Source: Methanobrevibacter sp.
GTDB lineage: Archaea > Methanobacteriota > Methanobacteria > Methanobacteriales > Methanobacteriaceae
Reading direction: 5' to 3'
Assembly: GCA_017473945.1 (NCBI GenBank)
Contig: JAFUIW010000035.1
Location: 1 to 42,991 of the forward strand
DNA: 42,991 nt
The notes under the pieces are model-generated. The model was not told the DNA's origin and did not search any database. It saw nothing but the letters and a program-made list of their open reading frames with translations. This document shows, in pieces, positions 23,467 to 32,361 of the stretch; the first letter of the stretch is position 1, and each line of letters begins with the position of its first letter. The position numbers and the translations under genes were made by a program.

Positions 23467-24612
23467 ATGATTCGAAAATACGATATCGATACAGTATTTG
23501 ACCTGAGTGATGAACCTATTCTTGACTATCCAAAAAGATTTAAAATAGCATGCAAGGTTTTAAATGAAGGAATAACCTATGAGGGACCTGACTTTAAATT
23601 CGAACCTACATCACAGTATGAGGTCATGGAAAAACCTTCAATCACAATTCTCGGTACCGGAAAGCGTATTGGAAAAACTGCAGTTTCCGGTTTCGTATCA
23701 AGACTTATAGATAAAAACGGTTACGAACCATGTGTTATTGCAATGGGAAGAGGGGGACCTGAAGAACCTGAAATCGTGCATGGTGAAGAATTGGAAATCA
23801 ACGCCAAATTCCTACTTGAGCAATCAGAAAAGGGAGTTCATGCAGCAAGTGACCACTGGGAAGATGCATTGATGAGCAGAATTTTAACAATAGGATGCAG
23901 ACGCTGCGGAGGAGGAATGGCAGGTGAAGTCTTTTTAACAAACATGAAAAAAGGAGCTAAACTAGCCAATGAGGTAGATTCCAAATTCGCCATTTTTGAA
24001 GGAAGCGGTGCGGCAATACCTCCTATTAAAACAAACAAAAAAATTGCACTCATTGGAGCCAATCAACCTATCGAAAACCTTACAACATACTTCGGACCAT
24101 ACAGAGTGGGATTAGGAGACCTGGTTATTTTAACAATGTGTGAAGAGCCAATGTGCAGCGATGACAAAATCAAACAAATTGAAGAGTTCGTCAGCGAGGT
24201 CAATCCCGATGCAATTGTCATATCCACAGTGTTCCGCCCGAAACCTTTAGCTGACATTTCAAATAAAAAGGTACTGTTTGCAACTACAGCCCCTGAAGAG
24301 GTTAAGGACAAATTGGTTGAGTATCTTGAAAGCAATTATGGCTGTGAGGTTGTCGGTACCACAGCACATTTATCCAACAGGCCGCTTTTACGTGAAGACA
24401 TGGCAAAATATATGGATAAGGCTGACGTGATGCTTACCGAGCTTAAGGCTGCTGCAGTCGATGTTGCTACAAAAGATGCAATTGAAGCCGGCCTTGAAGT
24501 GGTATACTGCGATAACATTCCTGTTGCAATCAATGACAAATATCCTGATTTAAAAGAGTCCGTGTTAAAAATAGTCGACTCTGCAATTGATGATTTTAAC
24601 AAATCATCATAA
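23467..24612 (+). CDS. cpgS: cDPG synthetase, main ATP-binding part
   Basis: The remaining 381 residues of cyclic 2,3-diphosphoglycerate synthetase, which uses ATP to close 2,3-diphosphoglycerate to the cyclic anhydride, a thermoprotectant and phosphate store in Methanobacteriales and relatives. The P-loop GTGKRIGKT is at residues 63-71, and the [10 protein letters not shown] and [15 protein letters not shown] segments are family-typical. The ATG abuts the TAA of the upstream frame and has no ribosome site of its own. It would therefore need re-initiation, or the stop must be read through or be an error. A long T-run follows the gene. Confidence 0.85.
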   Translation: MIRKYDIDTVFDLSDEPILDYPKRFKIACKVLNEGITYEGPDFKFEPTSQYEVMEKPSITILGTGKRIGKTAVSGFVSRLIDKNGYEPCVIAMGRGGPEEPEIVHGEELEINAKFLLEQSEKGVHAASDHWEDALMSRILTIGCRRCGGGMAGEVFLTNMKKGAKLANEVDSKFAIFEGSGAAIPPIKTNKKIALIGANQPIENLTTYFGPYRVGLGDLVILTMCEEPMCSDDKIKQIEEFVSEVNPDAIVISTVFRPKPLADISNKKVLFATTAPEEVKDKLVEYLESNYGCEVVGTTAHLSNRPLLREDMAKYMDKADVMLTELKAAAVDVATKDAIEAGLEVVYCDNIPVAINDKYPDLKESVLKIVDSAIDDFNKSS

Positions 24613-24730
24613 CATTTCTTTTTTTTTAATAAATAAAACATATTAACATACTCGAAGTTATATAATTTTTTAAATATTCTAAAAATTATTAAACACATAT
24701 AATTAAAATTAACAATGTTAAAAATAAATT

Positions 24731-24773
24731 GAAAAATAAGTAAAAAAATACATTTAAAATAAACTTATTTTTC
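24731..24773. terminator. Bidirectional terminator-like inverted repeat
   Basis: An 11-bp perfect inverted repeat (GAAAAATAAGT at 24731-24741, ACTTATTTTTC at 24763-24773) lies between the convergent cDPG synthetase and winged-helix genes. It gives U-rich 3' arms on both strands. A separate T9-type run just after the cDPG synthetase stop (about 24618-24630) could act first for that gene. Confidence 0.5.
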
Positions 24774-24827
24774 TAAAAAAAAGATAATTTCTACAATTTA
24801 TTTAATATATTTAATAAATATTGAAAA

Positions 24828-25088
24828 TTATAAAAATTTCAAAATTTCAAGACCTAAATCTGTATTTTTATACAATCTGCCTTTGCGAGCTTCTTCATTT
24901 AAGCAAACGACTAAATTATGTTCTTTTAAGTCTTTAAGTACGTTGGATACATGATTTGTCCTCAAACCAATATCCTCAGCAATTGCAGATGGGATTTTTA
25001 TATCTTCGCCAATACTTTTTAAAATATTAGTTCTGTATTCAGAGGCCATGACATAACCGACCAGCTGAAAAATCTCATCATTTTTCAT
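24828..25088 (-). CDS. Winged-helix (ArsR/MarR-like) transcription regulator
   Basis: An 86-residue winged helix-turn-helix protein. Helix-turn-helix region: SAIAEDIGLRTNHVSNVLKD; the wing carries basic residues (ARKGRLYKNTDLG). I chose ATG 25088 (MKNDEIFQLVGYV) over an upstream in-frame GTG at 25112, because the conserved domain starts here. It is divergent from mtxX, and the shared spacer holds matching inverted motifs, so it may regulate itself and mtxX. No metal-binding cysteines are visible, so it is not a typical metal-sensing ArsR. Confidence 0.75.
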   Translation of the reverse strand: MKNDEIFQLVGYVMASEYRTNILKSIGEDIKIPSAIAEDIGLRTNHVSNVLKDLKEHNLVVCLNEEARKGRLYKNTDLGLEILKFL

Positions 25089-25120
25089 AGTTATATTATA
25101 ACTCGCAATCACTATAAAAG

Positions 25121-25202
25121 ACTATGTATATTTTAGTCATTTATATTAACAGAATAAGCAACAAGAAAAAATAAACTTTAATACATAGTACAAAAATATA
25201 CA
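25121..25202. promoter_or_regulatory. Paired inverted motifs between regulator and mtxX
   Basis: ACTATGTAT (25121-25129) has an exact inverted copy ATACATAGT (25181-25189). The neighbouring TGTATATTTT (25125-25134) has an inverted copy AAAATATACA (25193-25202). The two composite sites flank the divergent promoters of the winged-helix gene and mtxX, as expected for regulator binding near both starts. Confidence 0.45.
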
Positions 25203-25209
25203 TTAAATA

Positions 25210-25923
25210 ATGAAAACTATTGCAATTGGAATCGGTAAAAATAGTAATATACTTAAAGCAGTTAATATTTTTGAGCAGTCACATAATGTTAACATCAAAC
25301 TAATTGACAGCGATGATAAACTGGTTAGTGCAATCCTGAACGATGAAATCGACGCAGTCGTAAGAGGGTCTCTTGCAGCATCAGGAGCCATTAAAGAATT
25401 AAAAAAGCACTTTCCAGAAATATCAAGGGCCACATTCGTTCACGGAGATGAACACGAATTTTTATTAACTCCAGTCGGCATCGACGAGGGATCCACTGTG
25501 GAAGATAAATTAAAAATTGCCATAAACTGCGGGGAATTTCTAAAGAAACTTTCAAAAGAGCCTAAAATAGCCGTTCTTGCAGACGGCAGGAAAGGCGATT
25601 ACGGAAGAAGCGAAAAGATTTCCCAATCCATTGATGATAGTGAAAAGTTAACCCAGTTAATTAAAGAAAATACTGACTTTGAAGTTAAAAACTATTATAT
25701 CCTAATCGAACAGGCCCTAAAAGAAGATTGCAATGTAATTATTGCACCTGATGGAATTATAGGGAACATAATATTCAGAACACTTATTTTAGTAAACTCA
25801 TGGCCAAGCTGCGGTGCCTTAACCTTCGGAATAGATGGAATATACATAGATACAAGTCGAGACCAAAGCGTTGAAGGATATCTCAGAAGCTTGAAATTTG
25901 CATATACACTAGCCAACCTTTAA
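25210..25923 (+). CDS. mtxX: MtxX, methanogenesis marker protein 4
   Basis: A 237-residue protein of the MtxX family, found in methanogens and distantly related to phosphate acetyl/butyryl-transferases. Function is unresolved; the name comes from linkage to methyltransferase genes in other methanogens. Family features are the Rossmann-like start ([15 protein letters not shown]), [26 protein letters not shown] and the end [20 protein letters not shown] 25210 has no ribosome site but has AT-rich promoter-like sequence close upstream, so a short-leader mRNA is likely. It lies 53 bp before the cis-prenyltransferase gene. Confidence 0.88.
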   Translation: MKTIAIGIGKNSNILKAVNIFEQSHNVNIKLIDSDDKLVSAILNDEIDAVVRGSLAASGAIKELKKHFPEISRATFVHGDEHEFLLTPVGIDEGSTVEDKLKIAINCGEFLKKLSKEPKIAVLADGRKGDYGRSEKISQSIDDSEKLTQLIKENTDFEVKNYYILIEQALKEDCNVIIAPDGIIGNIIFRTLILVNSWPSCGALTFGIDGIYIDTSRDQSVEGYLRSLKFAYTLANL

Positions 25924-25976
25924 AAACATTAACTGACATAATATTAATTACTATTAAACATTTAAGGGATAAAAAA

Positions 25977-26741
25977 ATGGCAGAAAATATACTTTATAGA
26001 ATATATGAATGGTATATCTCAAGGGATTTGGTGCCTGAGAAAATGCCAAAGCATGTAGCTATAATTATGGATGGAAATAGAAGATATTCCAAACTCCAGG
26101 GAAATATCGATGTTGTAAAAGGACATGAGGTTGGAGTTGACACTTTAGAGAAGGTTCTAGACTGGAGTATCGAACTTGGAATTGAAATCATTACTGCTTA
26201 TGCATTCTCAACAGAAAACTTCAACAGACCAAAACACGAAGTTGAAGGATTGATGAATCTGTTTGTAATTAACTTCAAAAGATTAGTAAACCATGAAAAA
26301 ATACACAAAAACGAAGTTAGAGTACAAGTCGTAGGTAGAACTGAACTACTACCAGACAATGTTAAGGAAGCAATTCACGAAGCGGAAGAAGCAACAAAAC
26401 ACTATAACAAAAGATTCTTTAACTTGGCAATCGGATATGACGGACGTCTGGAAATCATAGATTCATTCAAAAAGATTATCGAAGAGGTGCAGGCAGGCAA
26501 CATTACAATAGATGATGTTGATGAAGAACTTGTAAGCAAAAATCTCTACACTGCAGGGCTTGACGATCCAAATCTAATCATCAGAACCAGCGGTGAAGAA
26601 CGTCTAAGCGGATTTTTACTCTGGCAGTCATCATATTCAGAGCTTTATTTCTGTGAAACATTATGGCCGGAACTTAGGAAAGTTGATTTCATAAGAGCTA
26701 TTCGCTCATATCAAGCAAGAGACAGAAGATTTGGAGCATGA
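25977..26741 (+). CDS. uppS: cis-prenyltransferase (polyprenyl diphosphate synthase)
   Basis: It condenses isopentenyl diphosphate in cis to make the long polyprenyl diphosphate carrier for pseudomurein and glycoprotein synthesis. Signatures: [12 protein letters not shown] with the catalytic Asp 32, [11 protein letters not shown], and [20 protein letters not shown] near the end. At 254 residues it is a normal length. ATG 25977 is preceded by AAGGGAT. The tatD-like gene starts just after its stop, so the two are one unit. It could feed the MraY/AglH-like transferase at 1043-2059. Confidence 0.93.
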   Translation: MAENILYRIYEWYISRDLVPEKMPKHVAIIMDGNRRYSKLQGNIDVVKGHEVGVDTLEKVLDWSIELGIEIITAYAFSTENFNRPKHEVEGLMNLFVINFKRLVNHEKIHKNEVRVQVVGRTELLPDNVKEAIHEAEEATKHYNKRFFNLAIGYDGRLEIIDSFKKIIEEVQAGNITIDDVDEELVSKNLYTAGLDDPNLIIRTSGEERLSGFLLWQSSYSELYFCETLWPELRKVDFIRAIRSYQARDRRFGA

Positions 26742-26745
26742 AAGC

Positions 26746-27507
26746 ATGATTGATACCCATTGCCACATTGATTTTGAAGATTTTGACAAAGACCGTGAAG
26801 AAGTAATTAAAAGAGCACGTGAAAAGCTCGATTATGTTGTCGCTTCAGGATACAGCATAGACAGTAACCGTGATGTTTTAAACCTTTCAAAAGAATATGA
26901 AGGATTCATTTATCCTACATTCGGTTTTCACCCAGTAAGTTCCCAAAACTGTACAAACGAAGAGCTTGAAGATGCCCACAAGTATCTGATTGAAAATTTA
27001 GATGACATAGTTGCAGTCGGAGAGGTGGGAATGGATTACTACTACGTTACCGACAAGGCATTACGTGAAAGACAGCAGGAAATCTTCAGAAGCTTTTTGG
27101 ACATAGCCAATGAAAATGAAGTTCCAATCGTAATGCATGTTAGAGATTGCGAAAAAAAGGCAGTGAATATCATAGAAGATTACGAGGATATCCCATATTT
27201 CATTTTCCATTGTTATGGTGGCAGTTTAAAGACCGCCAAAAGAATAATGAATAAGGACAATTGCTTTATGAGCTTTTCAACAATGCTTTGCTACTCACAA
27301 CACCACCAGAATCTAATAGAAAAGATTGACCTTGATTATGTTTTAACCGAAACCGACAGTCCATATTTGGCTATGACAAAAGAAGAGAGAAATGAACCTG
27401 TCAATGTTGTTAAGGCAGTTCATAAAATAGCTGAAATTAAAGATTTGGATGTTAGTGTTGTTGATGAAATAACCACCAACAACGCAAGAAAGATTTTCAA
27501 AATTTAG
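26746..27507 (+). CDS. TatD family metal-dependent hydrolase
   Basis: A 253-residue TIM-barrel amidohydrolase-type nuclease of the TatD family. Metal ligands are visible as DTHCH (His 5, His 7), the Glu in VGEVGMDYYY, MHVRD, FHCYGG and the Asp in TETDSPYL. Family members have 3'-exonuclease or DNase activity; the cellular role here is unknown. I chose ATG 26746, four bases after the uppS stop, over a TTG at 26731 inside uppS. Its stop overlaps the stop of the convergent gene at 27504 by 4 bases. Confidence 0.9.
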   Translation: MIDTHCHIDFEDFDKDREEVIKRAREKLDYVVASGYSIDSNRDVLNLSKEYEGFIYPTFGFHPVSSQNCTNEELEDAHKYLIENLDDIVAVGEVGMDYYYVTDKALRERQQEIFRSFLDIANENEVPIVMHVRDCEKKAVNIIEDYEDIPYFIFHCYGGSLKTAKRIMNKDNCFMSFSTMLCYSQHHQNLIEKIDLDYVLTETDSPYLAMTKEERNEPVNVVKAVHKIAEIKDLDVSVVDEITTNNARKIFKI

Positions 27508-27872
27508 TAATGCAATGTGTAATTTAAATTAATCAACACATCATTATTTTCTTTTACCGCTTCTATTTCCAATTCAAAATCCGTCAAATCTTGCATGACC
27601 AATTTTATTAAATCCCATTCCAAAATGGAATCGTTTAAAAATATTGTAAATTGGTTCCTGTCAATTCGAACCTGTTTTCTGCAGAACAATTTGAAGGCAT
27701 AGAAATACAACTCTATTCTGAAAATCAAATCTTCCTTATCTCCGTTGCCGTTGATGAAAAACTCCTTTAAGTCCTCCTGAAGGATTTTGCCTTCATCGCC
27801 AGTGTCAGCCTTAAATGTTTCCATTTCCTTTAAATCATCCATCAACTGCTTTTTTTCATCATCACTGTACAT
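27504..27872 (-). CDS. Small acidic protein of unknown function
   Basis: A 122-residue protein with a helical acidic N-terminal half (KKQLMDDLKEMETFK) and a C-terminal alpha/beta stretch. Its last ~50 residues (RNQFTIFLNDSILEWDLI and on) align by eye with the same region of the upstream neighbour, so the two may be ancient tandem paralogues. ATG 27872 directly follows the neighbour's TAG stop and is served by a GGTGAT site overlapping that gene's end. It is the last gene of a five-gene unit headed by pilin-like proteins. Confidence 0.65.
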   Translation of the reverse strand: MYSDDEKKQLMDDLKEMETFKADTGDEGKILQEDLKEFFINGNGDKEDLIFRIELYFYAFKLFCRKQVRIDRNQFTIFLNDSILEWDLIKLVMQDLTDFELEIEAVKENNDVLINLNYTLHY

Positions 27873-28235
27873 CTAATCACCGTCAAGTAAAAATTTTATC
27901 TTAAGTAAATTATATTCATTTGCCATGAAGCTCATTTCAAACTTATCAAAGACATCATCCAACTGTCTTAAAACAGCAAATTCCAAATCATCAGGTATAA
28001 CATATAAAATGAAAGCATCATCAGTAATTTCAACTCCCAAATCCTCTAAAAGCGGAACTTTCAACTCACTTATGAATACATACTTGTAGACAATCAATTC
28101 ATAGTCATTGACTTGTTTTTTGCTTTGAATGATTTCTATCAATTCATCCTGAAGTTTTCGGGCAATCGCTTCAAACGTTTCACCAGTAATTTCAATCCCT
28201 CTCTTCAAATACCTCTTTTGCTGCAACAACACCAT
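27873..28235 (-). CDS. Small protein of unknown function, possible paralogue of neighbour
   Basis: A frame of up to 120 residues, helical in its first half and alternating hydrophobic (DAFILYVIPDDLEFAVLRQL) in its second. The start is uncertain: ATG 28235 overlaps the upstream gene by 44 bases and has no ribosome site. A TTG near 28208, or an initiation site near the upstream stop, is possible. The downstream gene's ATG abuts its stop. I recognise no family; its C-terminal pattern resembles the downstream gene. Confidence 0.6.
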   Translation of the reverse strand: MVLLQQKRYLKRGIEITGETFEAIARKLQDELIEIIQSKKQVNDYELIVYKYVFISELKVPLLEDLGVEITDDAFILYVIPDDLEFAVLRQLDDVFDKFEMSFMANEYNLLKIKFLLDGD

Positions 28236-28557
28236 TTATGGATTTTGGAAAACCGCAATAAGCACTCATCTGCATTATAATTTCAACAATTTCAGTTTCA
28301 CTGTTTCCCACATTCAATGCAGCGTTGATATGCTCTTTTAGTTGTGGAATTGTTCCTAAAACTGTAAGTGCTGCAACTGTACAAAGTTCTCTTGTTTTTA
28401 AATCGACTTCACTGCGAGTGTAGATTTCAGCATATGGAAATTCAACAACAAATCTCCCCAAATCAGGAGCAATGTCTTCCAAGTCCTTGAAAATTTCCTC
28501 AACAGACCTTTGCTGAATTTCTTCCAAAACTTCTTTTCCTTTTTCATATCTTGACAT
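28192..28557 (-). CDS. Carboxymuconolactone decarboxylase-like (AhpD fold) protein
   Basis: A 121-residue protein of the carboxymuconolactone decarboxylase family. The family core is visible as DLKTRELCTVAALTVLG and LKEHINAALNVGNSETEIVE. It lacks the CxxC of the peroxidase-type AhpD members; single Cys residues occur in RELCT and SAYCGF. I chose ATG 28557 (MSRYEKGKEVLEEI) over one at 28608 inside the upstream pilin-like gene, because the family N-terminus fits. It lies third in the pilin-headed unit. The reaction is unknown. Confidence 0.8.
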   Translation of the reverse strand: MSRYEKGKEVLEEIQQRSVEEIFKDLEDIAPDLGRFVVEFPYAEIYTRSEVDLKTRELCTVAALTVLGTIPQLKEHINAALNVGNSETEIVEIIMQMSAYCGFPKSINGVVAAKEVFEERD

Positions 28558-28573
28558 GATTATACTATTGTCC

Positions 28574-29071
28574 CTAAACCCATTTAACATTAGCTGTTGT
28601 GAAAACATAATGGGGTGAAAATACTGGATTGTACAGTTTGTTCGTTGATGAAGTTGAATTGAAACTAATCGCTATGGATTTTCTCAAATTATAATTAATT
28701 CTATCACCAATTGAATCCTTCTGTTTTTTGGAAAAGTCCTTAGAAGCTGTTGCATAAACCTTGAACTGTATTTTCTTTTTGCCAAAAGCATTATCAAATC
28801 CAATTTCAGAATATGAAATATTTACAATCTCAACTGAATATGGAATCAGCAAATCACTTTTTGATTTCGAATAGTCATTGTAAGTCTGCTTTGGATAGAT
28901 TCCACTTGATGATGACACCATTCCATCATTAACACCACTTCGTGCAGCACTCATTGCAATGTTTAATTCCTGTTGGGAGTAAACAAAAGCAATGCCCATC
29001 ATGATTATCAGTATCATCACTCCTGTGAAAAACAGGTATTCAGCACTTATTTGAGCTTTATTTTCTTTCAT
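28574..29071 (-). CDS. Pilin-like protein with class III signal peptide
   Basis: A 165-residue protein starting MKENKAQISAEYLFFTG, a class III signal peptide of the archaeal QxSxEYxxL type. It would be cut before Gln by a prepilin peptidase such as EppA, and a single hydrophobic helix follows (residues 14-32). The rest is Ser-, Lys- and Tyr-rich, compatible with a surface pseudopilin. Its ATG overlaps the stop of the preceding pilin-like gene (ATGA), with a GGTGATAAA site. It may be a minor pilin of a type IV pilus-like or adhesin structure. Confidence 0.75.
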   Translation of the reverse strand: MKENKAQISAEYLFFTGVMILIIMMGIAFVYSQQELNIAMSAARSGVNDGMVSSSSGIYPKQTYNDYSKSKSDLLIPYSVEIVNISYSEIGFDNAFGKKKIQFKVYATASKDFSKKQKDSIGDRINYNLRKSIAISFNSTSSTNKLYNPVFSPHYVFTTANVKWV

Positions 29072-29463
29072 TTTATCACCAGTTTTCCATCTTCAATTTT
29101 AGATATGGTATATGAATGACCCGAATGCAATTTATACTTTGAATCAATATTTGAAAGCAAAAGAAATGTTTCTCCCTTCCTGTCACCATATTCTATTGTC
29201 AATTTATCATTTTCAACCGTTATTTCATAATACCCTACATTTGAAGGCAATGTTATTGATTTTGAGAAACCTTCACCATTGGAATTAACCTGGCTTATAG
29301 AGTTTGCAACATCATCCAGAATCAGCCTATGTGAGACACTATCCTGCATATTAAAACTTGATTCAATGGCTGATTGAGATAAAAATAACAATGGAATAGC
29401 TATTATTAAAATAACAAAGATTGAAAATAAATATTCTATTGAAATAAAACCTTTATTATCCAT
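29068..29463 (-). CDS. Pilin-like protein with class III signal peptide
   Basis: A 131-residue protein starting MDNKGFISIEYLFSIFVI, a class III signal peptide variant with Phe rather than Gln at the expected first mature residue. One hydrophobic helix (about 9-30) is followed by a polar domain rich in strands, as in pseudopilins. It is the first gene of a five-gene minus-strand unit and is divergent from cbiF across 97 bp. No prepilin peptidase or secretion ATPase gene lies in the window. Confidence 0.7.
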   Translation of the reverse strand: MDNKGFISIEYLFSIFVILIIAIPLLFLSQSAIESSFNMQDSVSHRLILDDVANSISQVNSNGEGFSKSITLPSNVGYYEITVENDKLTIEYGDRKGETFLLLSNIDSKYKLHSGHSYTISKIEDGKLVIK

Positions 29464-29560
29464 ATTTTCTAATTATCTTTAAAATTAATAAAGTTTTCTC
29501 AAATTAAAAGTCAATTTTGATACCAAATAATTAAATAATACTTGAAATATAAAATTTATC

Positions 29561-30313
29561 ATGAAAGGAAAAGTTATATTCATTGGTGCAGGCCCAGGTG
29601 ATCCTGATTTAATTACCGTAAAAGGAAGAAATGTTATCGAAAAAGCTGACGTGATCATTTATGCAGGTTCTCTTGTCAATAAGGACGTATTGTCTCCTGC
29701 AAAAGAGGACTGTGAAATTCACAACAGCGCATATTTAAATTTAGATGAAACCGATGCAATCATTACCGAAGCGGTGAACGAAGGAAAGCTCGTTGCCCGT
29801 GTACATACAGGTGACCCTTCAATTTATGGAGCGATTGCCGAACAGATTAGAGAGCTTAAAAAACACGACATAGAATATGAAATCATTCCCGGCGTAAGCT
29901 CACTTTTCGGTACTGCAAGCGTATTGGAAGCCGAATTGACATTGCCTGAAATTTCACAAAGTGTCATAATTACACGTCCTGAAGGCAGAACTCCAAAACC
30001 ACGCAGCGAAAGCATTGCCAGCTTTTCAAAACACCATGCAACCATGTGTATCTTTTTGGGAATAGGTATGATTGACAAAGTTGTTGACGAATTGCTTGAA
30101 GGCTATGAGGAAACCACCCCAATTGCAGTTGTCAAAAAGGCAACTTGGCCAGACCAGCAAATAATTAGAGGAACCCTCGCGGATATTGCACAAAAAGTTA
30201 AAGATGCCAATATAACAAAGACTGCAATGATTGTGGTGGGAGATGTCCTAGACCCTGGCGAGTTTAATGCATCAAAGTTATATGACAAAAACTTCAAACA
30301 CGAATATCGTTAA
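29561..30313 (+). CDS. cbiF: Cobalt-precorrin-4 C11-methyltransferase
   Basis: A SAM-dependent tetrapyrrole methyltransferase that methylates C-11 of cobalt-precorrin-4 in anaerobic cobamide synthesis. The cofactor supports methanogen methyl transfer (Mtr) and core MetE. The 250 residues show GAGPGDPDLITVKG, the family-specific YAGSLVNKDVL, RVHTGDPSIYGA, EIIPGVSS and the late VVKKATWPDQ. It stands alone here and ends in a clear terminator-like hairpin. Confidence 0.92.
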   Translation: MKGKVIFIGAGPGDPDLITVKGRNVIEKADVIIYAGSLVNKDVLSPAKEDCEIHNSAYLNLDETDAIITEAVNEGKLVARVHTGDPSIYGAIAEQIRELKKHDIEYEIIPGVSSLFGTASVLEAELTLPEISQSVIITRPEGRTPKPRSESIASFSKHHATMCIFLGIGMIDKVVDELLEGYEETTPIAVVKKATWPDQQIIRGTLADIAQKVKDANITKTAMIVVGDVLDPGEFNASKLYDKNFKHEYR

Positions 30314-30317
30314 AAAT

Positions 30318-30352
30318 GGGACTGAGTTAAAGTCCCTAAAAATCTTTTTTTT
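30318..30352 (+). terminator. Hairpin and T-run after cbiF
   Basis: A 6-bp stem GGGACT/AGTCCC (30318-30323 with 30331-30336), 7-base loop, is followed by T8 at 30345-30352. It lies directly after cbiF and touches the stop of the convergent zinc-ribbon gene. Confidence 0.7.
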
Positions 30353-30890
30353 AATCTTCACCAATTACCTTGACATCACTAAATGCATCATAATCAGAAA
30401 CATATATCATGCAAACCTTATCCTTCATTCCAAAGACAAATGAATAGCTTTCCTCATCATATTTCTGATAATAACCATCATAACCAAACATTTTAGTGGG
30501 TGACCCTCCAACCTGAGCAGCCACATCTTTTGAGTTGATTCCAGAACCTGGAGTTCGTGTTATCCCAATTTCAATATAGTTTTCATCATTGCTCCAGCCC
30601 ATTGCTGAAGATTTTACATTACCATCATAGCTGATGTCTGTTCTAGACGGGTCATTGACATAGGAAGATGGAATTTCAAATTTAACGCCGTCAACAGTGA
30701 CAATTTGAGTCTGATTTCCAACTAAAAAAACTGAAGCCAAAACGGCTATGACAATTACTGCAATAATTATTAAAATAATATATCTATTTCTTGGATTTTT
30801 CTTTGGTGCAGGATTTTTTTCACCGCAATTCGGACAAAAATCACCCTTTTCCTTTAATTTTGCACCACATTTCCTACAATACCCATCCAT
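30351..30890 (-). CDS. Membrane-anchored zinc-ribbon protein
   Basis: A 179-residue protein with an N-terminal zinc ribbon (YCRKCGAKL and FCPNCGEKN). A basic linker and one hydrophobic helix (about 37-57) follow, then an exterior-facing domain of about 120 residues rich in Asp, Ser and Tyr. Such zinc-ribbon membrane proteins are common in Methanobrevibacter and of unknown function. A GGTGG site precedes ATG 30890. Confidence 0.75.
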   Translation of the reverse strand: MDGYCRKCGAKLKEKGDFCPNCGEKNPAPKKNPRNRYIILIIIAVIVIAVLASVFLVGNQTQIVTVDGVKFEIPSSYVNDPSRTDISYDGNVKSSAMGWSNDENYIEIGITRTPGSGINSKDVAAQVGGSPTKMFGYDGYYQKYDEESYSFVFGMKDKVCMIYVSDYDAFSDVKVIGED

Positions 30891-30958
30891 TGGTTACCAC
30901 CAAACATCAATTCATAACTAATAATTTGATAATAATTTATATATAACTTTTTTAAAAA

Positions 30959-31411
30959 TCAAATATCATTTTTGTGATTTAAATGTATTCCAATATGGCC
31001 TATTCCCAATATTATTGACAATATGACTAAAAGAATGTTATTTGCACAGATTCCCAAAAGTAAAAATGCAAAAACAGGCAGTGTTGCTCCAGGAAGCGGA
31101 ATGAAAAGCATATTTTCATACATATCCCGCATTGTTCTTGAGCTTTTGAAATATCTAATCCAGTATATCTCATACAGTATCATCAATAAAAAAGCAAAAA
31201 TCAATATGGGATTTGAAGAAAAAGTTACACCACAAAACAGAGAAAATATAACAACCAAAATCTGACCAATTCTTTCTAATGCCAAAAGTAGCTTATTTTC
31301 ATTCTTAGAATAATTATCATAATCTTTTGGAGGATATTTACTCCACAGAATATTAGGGACAAACAGCATTGCCAAAAAAATTAAACCAACAAATGAAAAT
31401 CCGAAATTCAT
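30959..31411 (-). CDS. Small polytopic membrane protein, unknown
   Basis: A 150-residue protein with about four hydrophobic segments (1-22, 46-66, 68-88, 108-142). The loop sequence YPPKDYDNYSKNENKLL resembles a group of small membrane proteins also seen in Clostridia, which is from memory only. Its ATG lies 5 bases after the core metE stop on the same strand, so it is probably read from the same transcript. Function unknown. Confidence 0.65.
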   Translation of the reverse strand: MNFGFSFVGLIFLAMLFVPNILWSKYPPKDYDNYSKNENKLLLALERIGQILVVIFSLFCGVTFSSNPILIFAFLLMILYEIYWIRYFKSSRTMRDMYENMLFIPLPGATLPVFAFLLLGICANNILLVILSIILGIGHIGIHLNHKNDI

Positions 31412-31416
31412 ATTAT

Positions 31417-32361
31417 CTATGAATATTTATCCTTGATTTCATTCATCAATCTCAATTTTTCAAAAGCAACATCCTTTGGTGCTCTTCTCAAACCGCAATC
31501 AGGATCCAAAAGCAAATTGTCCTTACCAACAATATCAATAGCTTTTGTTACAAGGTTTTCAATATCTGCAACGTCATCAACTTCATTGACTGATGAGTCA
31601 ACACAGCCAAAACCCAATTTTTTATTTGCCAAAAGTGATGCATTTTCTTCCAATATTCCAAGATTGACATTATTTCCTGCAAATTCAAAATCTAAAATAT
31701 CCACATCGAATGTTGCTATATCCTTAAATACATCTGACAATATTCCGCAGACATGCATTCCCAATGGAACTTCAAGCCCATCCTTGATGATTCCAATGGC
31801 TTCACGGGCAGTTTTCATGTCAACCATGCTTGTTGATAGGAACGGTTCATCCAGTTGAATATATGCAGGCTGAACCTTTTTTGCAATGGCATCAGCTTCA
31901 CCCTTTAAAGAATGTGCCAGGTCAATTATTGCATCTTCCTTGTCTTTATAAAAACCAGTGATCCTTGAAGAGTGAACGATAGTGTTAGGGCCGGTGATGA
32001 TTCCTTTTATTCCCTTGCCTTCAGGAATACTGCCTCCAAAATACTCTTTCATTACTTTTTTGGCATATTGCAAATCCTTAATTGAAATTTCCTGGGTGGG
32101 ATTTCTGATTTTTGAAACAATAAAAGTGTTTCCATCCTCGATTTTCATTCCAGGAATGTAATTTGTAAAAATAGATACCATGTCACCTCTGACCTGACCG
32201 TCGGATATAATATCCACACCTGCATCAAGTTGAGCTATGACACTTGATTTAATAGCTTCCTTGAACGAATCATATGACCCCAAGGAGTTTAACAGTTTAT
32301 CTTTAAAATTAGAGGGAGAGCTTTCCTCGGCAGGAAAACTTCCAACAACAGTTGATTTCAT
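31417..32361 (-). CDS. metE: Folate-independent core methionine synthase (MetE C-terminal type)
   Basis: It transfers a methyl group to homocysteine to give methionine. The 314 residues are only the catalytic half of cobalamin-independent MetE, as in archaea, where a methylcorrinoid rather than methyl-folate is thought to be the donor. Zn ligands are seen as GMHVCG and DPDCGLRR; the GSFP start and IQLDEPFLS are family-typical. Its ATG overlaps the stop of the DUF1894-like gene (ATGA), tying it to that gene and DUF1890. Confidence 0.9.
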   Translation of the reverse strand: MKSTVVGSFPAEESSPSNFKDKLLNSLGSYDSFKEAIKSSVIAQLDAGVDIISDGQVRGDMVSIFTNYIPGMKIEDGNTFIVSKIRNPTQEISIKDLQYAKKVMKEYFGGSIPEGKGIKGIITGPNTIVHSSRITGFYKDKEDAIIDLAHSLKGEADAIAKKVQPAYIQLDEPFLSTSMVDMKTAREAIGIIKDGLEVPLGMHVCGILSDVFKDIATFDVDILDFEFAGNNVNLGILEENASLLANKKLGFGCVDSSVNEVDDVADIENLVTKAIDIVGKDNLLLDPDCGLRRAPKDVAFEKLRLMNEIKDKYS

